Shown piece by piece: positions 1 to 7,200 of a DNA stretch of 8,924 bases. Numbering within the stretch: position 1 is the first letter of the stretch; each line of letters begins with the position of its first letter. The DNA comes from Acidobacteriaceae bacterium (GTDB lineage Bacteria; Acidobacteriota; Terriglobia; Terriglobales; Acidobacteriaceae), in NCBI GenBank assembly GCA_025462785.1, contig JAOAPG010000012.1, positions 1 to 8,924 of the forward strand, written 5' to 3'. Under the pieces are notes generated by a model, which was given only the letters and a program-made list of their open reading frames with translations, had not been told where the DNA came from and did not search any database. A program made the translations under genes and the position numbers.

Positions 1-51
1 GATTGCTATTGCGATGATGAGCAGAGTTGAATAATGACGATCTTCCAATGT

Positions 52-231
52 CTAGGGCCCGGTAGCTTCCAATTCCTTTCGCAAATCTACGATGAGTTTT
101 CGACGTTCATCGATTTCCAGTTGCACCTTTTGAATTGCTTCCGCCTCGGAAAGCAATTTTTGGGATTTCAGGAGCGCAATCACGATTTCCGTCTGGACGT
201 TTATTCGTGCTTGCAGAATCTCCCGATTCAT
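52..231 (-). CDS. Doubtful small coiled-coil protein
   Basis: A 59-codon frame from an ATG at 231 to a TAG at 52-54, rich in Glu, Lys, Leu and Ile with near-heptad spacing (for example QKVQLEIDERRKLIVDLRKE), which predicts a single amphipathic helix or coiled coil. I do not recognise a family. No ribosome binding site is visible before this ATG or before a TTG at 262-264 in the same frame. A different minus-strand frame just upstream (about 277-227) encodes a hydrophobic stretch, VNLIFGLALYTLTTAYE, that looks like a membrane helix. One explanation is a single ancestral gene with a membrane anchor followed by a coiled coil, broken by a frameshift near 227-231. It could equally be a chance open frame. 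Function unknown. Confidence 0.3.
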   Translation of the reverse strand: MNREILQARINVQTEIVIALLKSQKLLSEAEAIQKVQLEIDERRKLIVDLRKELEATGP

Positions 232-464
232 AAGCGGTTGTAAGAGTATACAAAGCGAGTCCAAAAATTAGGTTAACTAGTTGCGGGCGGCGGCTGCGAT
301 TTTGGTTTTTAGTCAGCGGCGCTGGATCGGCGATCACCCATGCTCGTTCTTATTTCGTAAAAAAAGAAATAGTTTGTGCATGAAGAGCACAGGGTGTGGC
401 AGTCTACCAGAGTTGTAATGGAAGTTATCCCTACAGGCGACAACAGTTTTCATTGACCTCTAAA

Positions 465-656
465 ATGGTTGACGGGCTCTTGGCTGATTTGTTCGACAGT
501 TTTAACATTGGTCTCGCCGTCGTAGACGACCAGCTGCGCTACCGTGCTCTAAATACCTGTTTGGCTGCGATGCATGGTGTTTCTGCCGAATCCCATTTGG
601 GAAAAACTGTTCGGGAGATTCTTGGCGATAACGCCTTTTGGGTTGAACGGGTTCTG
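465..656 (+). pseudogene. PAS-domain sensor/regulator, N-terminal remnant
   Basis: From the ATG at 465 the translation reads as the first half of a PAS sensory fold: LFDSFNIGLAVVDDQLRYRA, then LAAMHGVSAESHLGKTVREI, ending around the conserved LGD at residue 55. PAS folds of this type sit at the N terminus of regulators, usually followed by the second half of the fold and an output or helix-turn-helix domain. Here similarity to the family fades at about 630-656. The frame then runs through unrelated sequence to a stop at 810-812, with no output domain. No ribosome binding site is visible before 465. I read this as a 5' gene fragment joined to foreign or decayed sequence. The identification rests on the recognisable PAS core; the exact breakpoint is uncertain. 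Confidence 0.6.
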
Positions 657-910
657 ATCTTGTCCCTCGCCAAAATCCCGTCCAGCTGCGAAATCAACGC
701 ACCCTGGATGAGTTTTTGGGCAAGCTCGTGTCTGCTCACGCCCTCGCCGGTCGTGCGCGCGCTCCTGAACATCCTTTACGCCTTTCCCCCCAAAAAGTTG
801 GCACGTTCATGACGATTGTGTGTAATCACCCTACAGTACTTACCTGATGGTCACGTATCGTGACACGGGTATACAGTGTTGGACGTAATCTCCTTGAGCT
901 TTCCAAATAG

Positions 911-939
911 AGCGCCCCTTCGCACGGGGGCGCTTTGTT
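911..939 (+). terminator. Terminator-like hairpin
   Basis: Arms AGCGCCCC (911-918) and GGGGCGCT (927-934) are perfect reverse complements around an 8-base loop, followed by TTGTT. It has the form of a rho-independent terminator for plus-strand transcription. It lies about 100 bases after the end of the PAS remnant frame and may be what is left of that locus's 3' end. The T tract is short, so strength is uncertain. Confidence 0.5.
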
Positions 940-944
940 AGGAA

Positions 945-1043
945 AATGACTTCATCGAAGGCAACTTTGGAACGACGGTGCATACTATTGATAACGTGCA
1001 CATCAAAGACACGCTCGCGCCCAAATGGACAATGAGTGATTAG
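945..1043 (+). other. Possible 3' fragment of an unidentified gene
   Basis: A 32-codon plus-strand stretch ending in TAG at 1041-1043 translates as NDFIEGNFGTTVHTIDNVHI followed by KDTLAPKWTMSD. It begins two codons after an in-frame TAG in the terminator tail (938-943 region), so it cannot be a gene by itself. Its balanced composition looks like a protein C terminus and it sits between other gene fragments, so it may be a further remnant. I do not recognise the family, and chance is a real alternative. Confidence 0.2.
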
Positions 1044-1084
1044 TGAGCTCAGTCACCCCGCCGTGAGTGAACTCTCTTGCCTTT

Positions 1085-1255
1085 GATATCGCCGACCTCG
1101 TCCAGAAATAGGGTGCCCTGATGGGCGAGTTCCAGCCGACCGATCTTCTGGCTAATGGCACCGTTGGGCTGCGTTGCGATGGCACCGGACACCTCAAGCA
1201 GGGTCCGATACCTACCATCGGCTGCGCTTCTTGATTCCATCTCACCCACCGGCAT
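1085..1255 (-). pseudogene. Sigma-54-dependent activator, internally deleted remnant
   Basis: The minus-strand frame starts at an ATG (1253-1255) preceded by AGGAG (spacing very short; an ATG at 1238-1240 is an alternative). Residues 17-30 (YRTLLEVSGAIATQ) look like the start of a GAF sensory domain of FhlA-like activators. From residue 32 the text jumps to the middle of the AAA+ core, GAISQKIGRLELAHQ then GTLFLDEVGDI, which contains the Walker B motif (LFLDE). The intervening GAF domain, Walker A motif and most of the GAFTGA loop are missing, so the deletion junction lies near 1160-1168. After GDI the family sequence stops, with the rest of AAA+ and the Fis-type DNA-binding domain absent; the frame ends at 1049. 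This piece cannot hydrolyse ATP or contact sigma-54. Intact members activate sigma-54 promoters in response to a ligand. Confidence 0.75.
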
Positions 1256-1317
1256 ACTCCTAAGCTAGCACAGGGTTGGCGATCGCCATGACAGGACCCA
1301 GCGCCCATGCCAGACAA

Positions 1318-1998
1318 ACCTCAGAGCTCAACGACACCACTCTTCGCACTGCTCGAAATGGCCTTTTACGCCCGGGGCATAGAACCGGGGCGACTGGGTT
1401 CCCGATCGCGCTCGAGCACAACGCCCCTACTCAAACCGCAACTTAATGTGGTTCGGCGGCTCGCAAATCGTTTGTCTATACGTATTATCGTATCGTTGAA
1501 ATCAATGGGTGACGGAGCAAGTTGGACAAGTGTACGTTAGACTCACTGATTTGTCGCAGTGATCACTCCGACAATCACGAAGTCCTCACTGCGCTATTTC
1601 AATCTTCCAGCGAGAAATTCTTCTCGGATCCACAAACGCGGCTTTTTCCCCGATCGCCAAATTCCTTCACTACAGCATCACGAACGCCCGGGGAGTTCGA
1701 TCGAACAACTTCAATGCATCTAGTCTCCGGGCCTTCCGACCGTCGCCGAGATTCTTAGCAACTCGCCGAGCGTTGACCTCTCTCGAATTGCGAACGCGTT
1801 AACCACTTTGGCTCAGGGTCCTAACCCCCGACCACCCGTGACGCAGCTTTCACGCTGATCGCATGGAAGAAGAAATCTCTCGATGGTCGTTTCGCTTTCG
1901 CGAGCTCGGAGTTGTGATCTGGTTCTGATCTATAGTGAACGCGGAGCGTTCAACCACTGCGGCAACATATAGCTCTGATGATGGGAGAGCGTCGCGCT
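1318..1998. other. Stretch with no recognisable gene
   Basis: Two short plus-strand open frames (1307-1540 and 1522-1758) have unremarkable, Ser/Arg-rich translations, no ribosome binding site and no family I recognise, so I do not call them. Small symmetric sites are present: ATACG-N6-CGTAT at 1478-1493 and TCACTG-N8-CAGTGA at 1543-1562. Both are short enough to be chance, though the first lies upstream of the sigma-54 remnant's start on the minus strand. The stretch fits decayed sequence between fragments. Confidence 0.5.
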
Positions 1999-2041
1999 AA
2001 AAAAGATGCCGCCGAGGCAGCCCATCTGCTGTCTCGACGGC
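1999..2041 (-). terminator. Rho-independent terminator of the exported-protein gene
   Basis: A 14-position stem (arms 2008-2021 and 2028-2041, one C/A mismatch and one G-T wobble) closes a 6-base loop. Read on the minus strand it is followed after ATC by six T residues (the A run at 1999-2004). It lies about 60 bases beyond the stop codon of the gene at 2104-2919 and points the right way to end that transcript. There is no T tract on the plus strand, so it looks one-directional. Confidence 0.85.
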
Positions 2042-2103
2042 AGCTTGGCGTCATGACTTTCCCTTCAACCAAGGAAGTCCTTCAGCCGCTGCTTGTTGGA
2101 CGG

Positions 2104-2919
2104 CTAGAACGAGAAGTTGTGAACCATCCTTACGCTCTCGGCAGTTAACGAGCCTAAGCCATAAGCAGCTCCAGCGATCGCTGTCCCACTACCGCTAACG
2201 GTTGCGCTGGTGTTGACCGCACTCTCGACCGAGATCGTGTACGTCCCCACCCCAACGTTGGGAAAGATGAAGTTGAAGCTATGGGCACTGGTAGTTTGGA
2301 GAACAAGTTGCAACGTCGAGTCGAAATTGCAACTTCCGCCCGTGACCCCCGAAATGGTGACCACACAGTTGCTCAGCGTCTGGCTCAAGGTCTGGACACG
2401 GGAATCGAGCACCACACCATAATCACCGTTCGTATCCTTGACACATCCCAGGATTTGATCGGTGCAGTCGGCTATCGGATCCGCGATCTGAACCACCGCA
2501 CCAGTATTGGGATCTCTCAGCACGACCCGCAGGAATACGGCACCCTCAGCGGTCGCCGTGGACGAACCCCCAGAGGAGGTTTTGGTTTTAGTGTTGGTGT
2601 AGAGCCCGGTGACAAGTGACGGTGAAACGAACAGAGACTGACTATTCGATACCTTCATTGTGGTGGTCATGATCTGTACAAAGTTGTCCGGCGTCACAGG
2701 CACAGAGGCGCCACTAAATATGTCGTGGCAGGTCACCGGAAGCGTATCCCCGATATTCGTATAGCCGCTGCTGGTGCAGCCTACCGCCGTGCTGATCGCT
2801 GCCGTCGCCTTGGAGCTCGCAGTCTGAGCAAACGTCAGACCCGTCATCAGAATTGCCAACACCATCGTTCCTGCCAGTGCTCGCGCGAACGCCGCGCTTG
2901 TCATTAACAGCTTCTTCAT
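2104..2919 (-). CDS. Exported six-cysteine protein, function unknown
   Basis: A complete 271-residue protein. The N terminus has two lysines, a hydrophobic stretch at about residues 12-30 (LAGTMVLAILMTGLTF) and a likely signal peptidase I site after Ala31 (TFA before Gln). The mature part is rich in Thr, Ser, Val and Gly, with alternating patterns typical of beta strands (VFLRVVLRD, VGTYTISVES). It carries six cysteines (48, 64, 152, 159, 185, 197), enough for three disulfides, which fits a periplasmic or secreted protein. No lipobox, membrane helix or catalytic motif is visible, and the last residue is Phe. I do not recognise a named family. The start is well supported by GGAGG six bases upstream. 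It stands alone, with its own terminator at 1999-2041, and the reading frame looks healthy beside broken neighbours. It could be an adhesin-like or surface-associated protein, but that is inference. Confidence 0.85.
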   Translation of the reverse strand: MKKLLMTSAAFARALAGTMVLAILMTGLTFAQTASSKATAAISTAVGCTSSGYTNIGDTLPVTCHDIFSGASVPVTPDNFVQIMTTTMKVSNSQSLFVSPSLVTGLYTNTKTKTSSGGSSTATAEGAVFLRVVLRDPNTGAVVQIADPIADCTDQILGCVKDTNGDYGVVLDSRVQTLSQTLSNCVVTISGVTGGSCNFDSTLQLVLQTTSAHSFNFIFPNVGVGTYTISVESAVNTSATVSGSGTAIAGAAYGLGSLTAESVRMVHNFSF

Positions 2920-2925
2920 GGAATT

Positions 2926-2930
2926 CCTCC
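2926..2930 (-). promoter_or_regulatory. Ribosome binding site of the exported-protein gene
   Basis: CCTCC on the plus strand reads GGAGG on the minus strand, six bases before the ATG at 2917-2919. This strong Shine-Dalgarno fixes the start and excludes the longer overlapping frame from upstream as the translation product here. Confidence 0.8.
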
Positions 2931-3217
2931 AGTTGTGGGGTTTCCGCGTGGGCGGAGTACGAAGTAACTGGAGCGAACTTTAAGCCAAAACTGGGAGAAA
3001 GGCTCGTCACGGAAGTTGCGGGTCTTAGCTGGCGAAGGGACACCTTTGACTCTTCTAATGGACCGTTGTGGCAACGGCCAATTTTCAAGCCGGGCCCGTT
3101 ACCCGAGGGCTCACTGCGCCCGCTACCTGTTGCAATATCGATGAGGCCCGAGCCCCAGAATGCGCTCGCAGTTATGCGAACTCCCAAATCGTCCACTGCC
3201 TTTTGTACATAGCAGCC
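2931..3217. other. Upstream region of the exported-protein gene
   Basis: An open minus-strand frame crosses this stretch as a continuation of the broken enzyme genes upstream, but its translation resembles no family and overlaps the start of the next gene in a different frame, so I treat it as non-coding. It should hold the promoter of the gene at 2104-2919. I searched for -35/-10 pairs and found only weak candidates, such as TTGGCT near 2985, that I would not call. Confidence 0.5.
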
Positions 3218-3403
3218 TTTCAGGCGAAGCTGGGCACAGATTGCATCGACGGTTGTAAGTAAAGCATCCCCCGAAAATTCAAGGCTCGCAATCGAACGCT
3301 CTGCGGCATCGCGATGACCAAAACCGCAGGCGTCTTTAACAACCACCGGGATGTAACCAAGATCTGAACCCTGACGCACCGTAGGTTCAATGCCGATTTC
3401 CAT
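3218..3403 (-). pseudogene. Isochorismatase-family hydrolase, C-terminal remnant
   Basis: About 62 codons read as the C-terminal third of an isochorismatase-like (cysteine hydrolase) enzyme: EIGIEPTVRQGSDLGYIPVV, then KDACGFGH and SIASLEFSGDALLTTVDAI. In this alpha/beta family the region after the active-site strand carries a helix with (S/P)TVR-type residues, a GY..VVV strand and a DAC motif, followed by a helix and an inducible final strand; all are visible in order. The N-terminal two thirds, including the catalytic Asp and Lys and the strand leading to the nucleophile position, are missing. It continues without a start codon of its own, in frame, from the nitronate monooxygenase remnant. 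Without its catalytic residues it cannot be an active enzyme. The subfamily and substrate cannot be told from this piece. Confidence 0.6.
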
Positions 3404-4027
3404 CACCTGCGGCACGAGCGCCATCGTGCCCACCTGAGTTGGAGATGTCTTCGGTGGGGAACATGCCTTGATGCCCACCGGCTTCGTAGCCTTGGGTAAT
3501 AAATTGCGTCGCAACCTTCGCTCTCTAACCATCGCGCCTCGTCTACGGAGGTTGCCGACTATATAATCCTGGGCCCCCTTCGCTCTGACTCGGGCCAGAA
3601 GTTTTTTGTCGGGAAGTCCGAAGTGGAAGCTGACGACCTCTGGTTTGAACTCGACAACGAGATCGCACCCCACACTGTCGAATGGGGTGCGGCTAAGACT
3701 CGGAATAGACGCGCTCGGATCCAGCCCCAGCTCTCGGAAATAAATCTCAAGGCGCTGTCTCCAAGCGGCCTCGCGAACAGCGTCAATGCGGGGCGGTCGA
3801 TGGCAAAAGAAATTGAGATTGATCGGACGCGAAGTCCGTTCTTGAATGATCGCGAGCTCGCTACGGATCCCTCCTTCCTCAGGAGCGCAAGGAAGCGAGC
3901 CAAGCCCACCTGCTTCAGAGACCGCAACGACCATATCGGATGAGTTTGCCCCTGCCATGGGTGCTTGAATGATCGGTAGCTCAATTCCGAAAAGATGCTG
4001 TATGCGACGATCTGGCCACGCGCTCAT
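3404..4027 (-). pseudogene. Nitronate monooxygenase remnant with frameshifts
   Basis: Intact members are FMN-dependent TIM-barrel enzymes that oxidise alkyl nitronates, usually about 320-370 residues. The start is well preserved from the ATG at 4027: IQHLFGIELPIIQAPMAG, SEAGGLGSLPCA, TSRPINLNFFCHRPPR, VVEFKPEVVSFHFGLP. After residue 152 the family sequence changes frame. SATSVDEARWLESEGCDAI (3558-3502) is in the next frame. The FMN-binding, His-containing GYEAGGHQGMFPTED (within 3500-3441) is in the third frame. TQVGTMALVPQV (3439-3404) is back in the first. The simplest cause is three single-base insertions, near 3568 (G), 3501-3503 (T) and 3439-3440 (A), plus a TAG at 3559-3561 in the ancestral frame. 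The C-terminal 120 or more residues are replaced by the hydrolase remnant. The leader still shows AGGTGA before the ATG and a candidate promoter. Single-base sequencing errors could explain the shifts but not the stop codon and lost 3' end. Confidence 0.85.
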
Positions 4028-4055
4028 TGCTTCTTCTCACCTGTTGCGGAATTCT

Positions 4056-4082
4056 GTTGCAATTGTAAATTCTCATTGCAAC
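4056..4082. repeat. Perfect 8-bp inverted repeat, operator-like
   Basis: GTTGCAAT (4056-4063) and ATTGCAAC (4075-4082) are exact reverse complements separated by 11 bases. The element lies between two divergent genes and overlaps the -10 box and spacer of the candidate minus-strand promoter. That is where a dimeric repressor would block transcription. The cognate regulator is not visible in the window. Confidence 0.45.
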
Positions 4083-4090
4083 GGTCTCTA
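4062..4090 (-). promoter_or_regulatory. Candidate sigma-70-type promoter of the nitronate monooxygenase remnant
   Basis: Read on the minus strand, TAGAGA (4085-4090, four of six matches to TTGACA) is followed after 17 bases by TACAAT (4062-4067, five of six matches to TATAAT). Transcription would start near 4055, giving a leader of about 28 bases before the ATG at 4027. The arrangement is good, but it is a motif match only. Confidence 0.4.
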
Positions 4091-4154
4091 CGAAATCCGG
4101 GAAAAGTACCAACTTGCAATCCCAGGAACTGGAGATCATTCCCCGCTCGACGAC

Positions 4155-4183
4155 TTCACACGATGATGTATGTGGCTGATAAC
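4155..4183 (+). promoter_or_regulatory. Candidate promoter of the TonB-dependent receptor
   Basis: TTCACA (4155-4160, five of six) and GATAAC (4178-4183, four of six) are 17 bases apart, a sigma-70-type arrangement. Transcription would begin near 4190 and leave an untranslated leader of about 85 bases. Motif match only; the -10 box is moderate. Confidence 0.33.
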
Positions 4184-4261
4184 ACTAGACCAACTCCGGA
4201 TGCCCGGTTGGTGAATGGATTGCAAGCCGAGACTTTTTGGATGGCGTTTTCGCGCCCCAGA

Positions 4262-4268
4262 AGGAAGG
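4262..4268 (+). promoter_or_regulatory. Ribosome binding site deciding the receptor start
   Basis: AGGAAGG lies seven bases before the ATG at 4276. The upstream in-frame ATG at 4237 has no such site and would add 13 residues in front of the signal peptide, so 4276 is preferred. Confidence 0.7.
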
Positions 4269-4275
4269 TAGTGAG

Positions 4276-7200
4276 ATGTCTCTGAATTCTCTCTCGCCTC
4301 GCTTGAGTCGGAATCGATTAGGCAGCATAGTTCTCATACTTGGGTTGGGTTTGCTTATCTCAGCTACAGTTTTGGCACAGACAACCGTGGGCACGGGCAG
4401 TATTGTGGGCACCGTCACCGATGCGTCTGGAGCGGTCGTTAGTGGCGCCAAAGTCGTGATCACAGGGATCGATACAGGTCAACTCCTGAATCTCACGACG
4501 AACACTTCAGGTTCCTACAATTCAGGTCCTTTAGATCCGGGAGCATATAAAGTTGAAGTTTCACTGAAGGGCTTTAGGACCGTTGAGGAATCGCTAACGG
4601 TTCAGGTCGGCAATACTGCAACGGCGAATGTTTCGTTGCAAGTCGGGCAAGAGTCGCAAGTGATTGAGGTGCAGGGTTCGACCCTTCAAGTTAATACAGA
4701 ACAGGCAGAAGTACAGGGAGTGTTGACGGCCTCCCAAATCGAAAATCTCCCCGTGAATGGCCGCAACTTTCTCGATCTAGCTCAGCTCGAGCCAGGCGTT
4801 CAGATTCAGGACGGACAGAATTTTGATCCAACGAAAGCTGGCTATTCGTCAATCTCTTTCGGTGGACGCTTCGGACGTACTGCGCGTATCAACGTCGACG
4901 GCGTAGACATTAGCGACGAGACCGTGGGCACCACAACCGCCGACATACCGGCCAGCGCTATCGATGAATTTCAGCTCGGGCAGTCTTCGCTGGATCTATC
5001 CAATGATCTGACTTCTTCAGGCGCCGTCAATGTGACCACCAAGTCAGGTACTAACTCAATTCATGGCGAAGCCTTTGGTTTGATCCGCGACCATAGTTTC
5101 GCGGCGAATTCACCCGGCGGCCATGACTATTATCTTCAGCGCGATCAGTTCGGCGGCAGTGTAGGAGGAGCGATTATCAAAAACAAGATGTTCTATTTTC
5201 TGGATGGCGAACGAACCAAGCAGGACTCCTTTGCACCAGTGCAACTAAACGGAAGTCCCTTTGCGGCATTGAGCGGTGGCTTTGGTCAACCATTCCGGGA
5301 AAGTGATTTGCTCGCGAAGGCCGACTATAACCTGAGTAGCGGGGCAAAGTTGTTCTACCGCTATTCGTATTTCTCAAATTCGCTGTTTGCGACTTTTGGG
5401 TTTGGTTATTCCATATACGACAACAAAGACTACACAAGGCAGCATGTCGCCGGCATCGATTTCAATACCGGTTCTTTCACCCACACCATTCGCTTTTCCT
5501 ACTTGAAATTCCAGAACCAGATCCTGGATGTCACGTCGGGCAATACCGCCATTCCTGACTGCTGCTTTGGATTGATGTTGAGCTCTCCTCCTTTTTACGC
5601 AGGGCCAAATTATTTGGCGCCTCAAAGCACTCCCCAACAGAACTACCAAGCAAAGTACGATGGCAGCAAGGCTATCCACTCTCACGTCATCCGGTATGGA
5701 GTCTCTTACAATCACATTCAGGGTGGTGGATTTGCGAACTTTTACGGTACAGCCCCTCGAGTTTCTTGGACCGCCGGCACGCTACCTGTCTCTGGTGACC
5801 CTGCCAATCCTCTGAACTACCCAGTTCAAAGGTTTCGCGTAGGCAATGGGCAGGGCTTTAGTACCCTCGATCCGGCTCTAGGTTTTCCTGCTGGAGGGTT
5901 GGGGCCGGATAATCGGCTTGGTGTCTACGCTGGGGACGCCTGGAAGATCAAGCCGAATTTCACTCTAAGCTTTGGCCTGCGGTACGACCGCGATACGGGT
6001 CGCACGGATAGCGACCTGCCTGCGATTCCGGCAATTAACGCACAATTCCCCGGCTATGGGAATCCAGTCAAGCAGGCGAATCTAAATTTCGCACCCCAGC
6101 TCGGTTTTGCCTGGGATCCAAGTAAAAATGGGAGGACAGTTATACGTGGTGGTATCGGCTTGTACTACGAGAACGTGATTTACAACAATGTTCTATTTGA
6201 TCGCCCTCTGCGTCTGGCAACTGGTGCTTTCAATCAGGTAACAAGCGCCTGTCTAGGCGGAACGGCACGGGCGGTGCCAGTAAATACCGGAACCCTTCAG
6301 CTGCCGCCCGGCGTTTGTGGTGCCCGCATCGGGGATGTAATACCCCAGCTAATCCAGTTCCAGAACGCGGTCAAAGCTGGAAATCCGTTTAACCTACAAG
6401 CGCCAAATCCAAGCTATATTGGAACTTTTTTGAGTGAAGGCATCGGAACCAATGCAGCCGTAGCCCTTTTTGATCCCAACTATAAGACTCCGCGGTCTCT
6501 GCAGCTCAATTTTGGGATTCAGAGGGAAATTCGCCCTGGCATGGTGTTTAGCGCCGATTACCTGCGCAATGTCGAAACTAGAACTCTTATCGGTTTCGAT
6601 GTCAATAAACAGGGAAATGTGGCTAATTTTAATTTGGTCGGGGCTAATGCGGCTGTCGCAGCTACCCTGGCGGCGTGCGGAGCAGCCTCGGTTGACGCTG
6701 CCATAGGCCCGGCGGGATGTCCCGGATTGTATCCGGCTACGTCTGGCGCACCTGCCGGATCAGCCACGATTTCTGATTTTGCTAGTAACGGCCTTAGTGC
6801 TGCCGCTGATGTCGCCGGCGTGGGTTGCAATCAACCGGTTTTGAACGGTGGCCTTGGACGTCCGTGTGCTTTTGGCGGCATTAACCAGATGCAGTCCCAG
6901 ATGTTCTTCCTAAAGCCGGAAGGCCGATCTGTCTACAATGCACTACAGATGAAGTTGGCGCAAAATTACAATAATCCGTTCCGAGGCGTGAAGGCGCTTA
7001 ACTTTCAGGTTTCGTATAGCCTTTCCCGTTTCGATAACACTGGTGGCCTCCAGGTTACTGGCACTCCGGCAGACAACGACCAGGATTTTGTGTTGCAAGC
7101 GGTTGACAACAACAATTCAGGCCGCTACTTCGGGCCATCGCTATTGGATCGTACCCACCAAGTCTCATTTGGTGGCTACGTCGATGTACCCGGCGGATTC

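Noticed and set aside
340..365. TATTTC/GAAATA hairpin around an A run
   Set aside because: A six-base A/T-rich stem is likely by chance and has no gene positioned to use it.
1307..1758. Two plus-strand ORFs of 77 and 78 codons
   Set aside because: Low-information Ser/Arg-rich translations, no start signals, no recognisable domain.
2853..3943. Plus-strand ORFs opposite the broken enzymes (for example 2853-3212 and 3623-3943)
   Set aside because: They are antisense shadows of minus-strand coding text with recognisable protein motifs.
2714..4027. One 437-residue protein on the minus strand
   Set aside because: It contains a monooxygenase start, a frameshifted middle, a hydrolase tail and then unrelated sequence that overlaps the well-supported gene at 2104-2919 in another frame. 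I annotate only the recognisable pieces, as pseudogenes.
4237..4275. Longer start for the TonB-dependent receptor
   Set aside because: It adds 13 residues ahead of a normal signal peptide and lacks a ribosome binding site, whereas the ATG at 4276 has AGGAAGG at good spacing.
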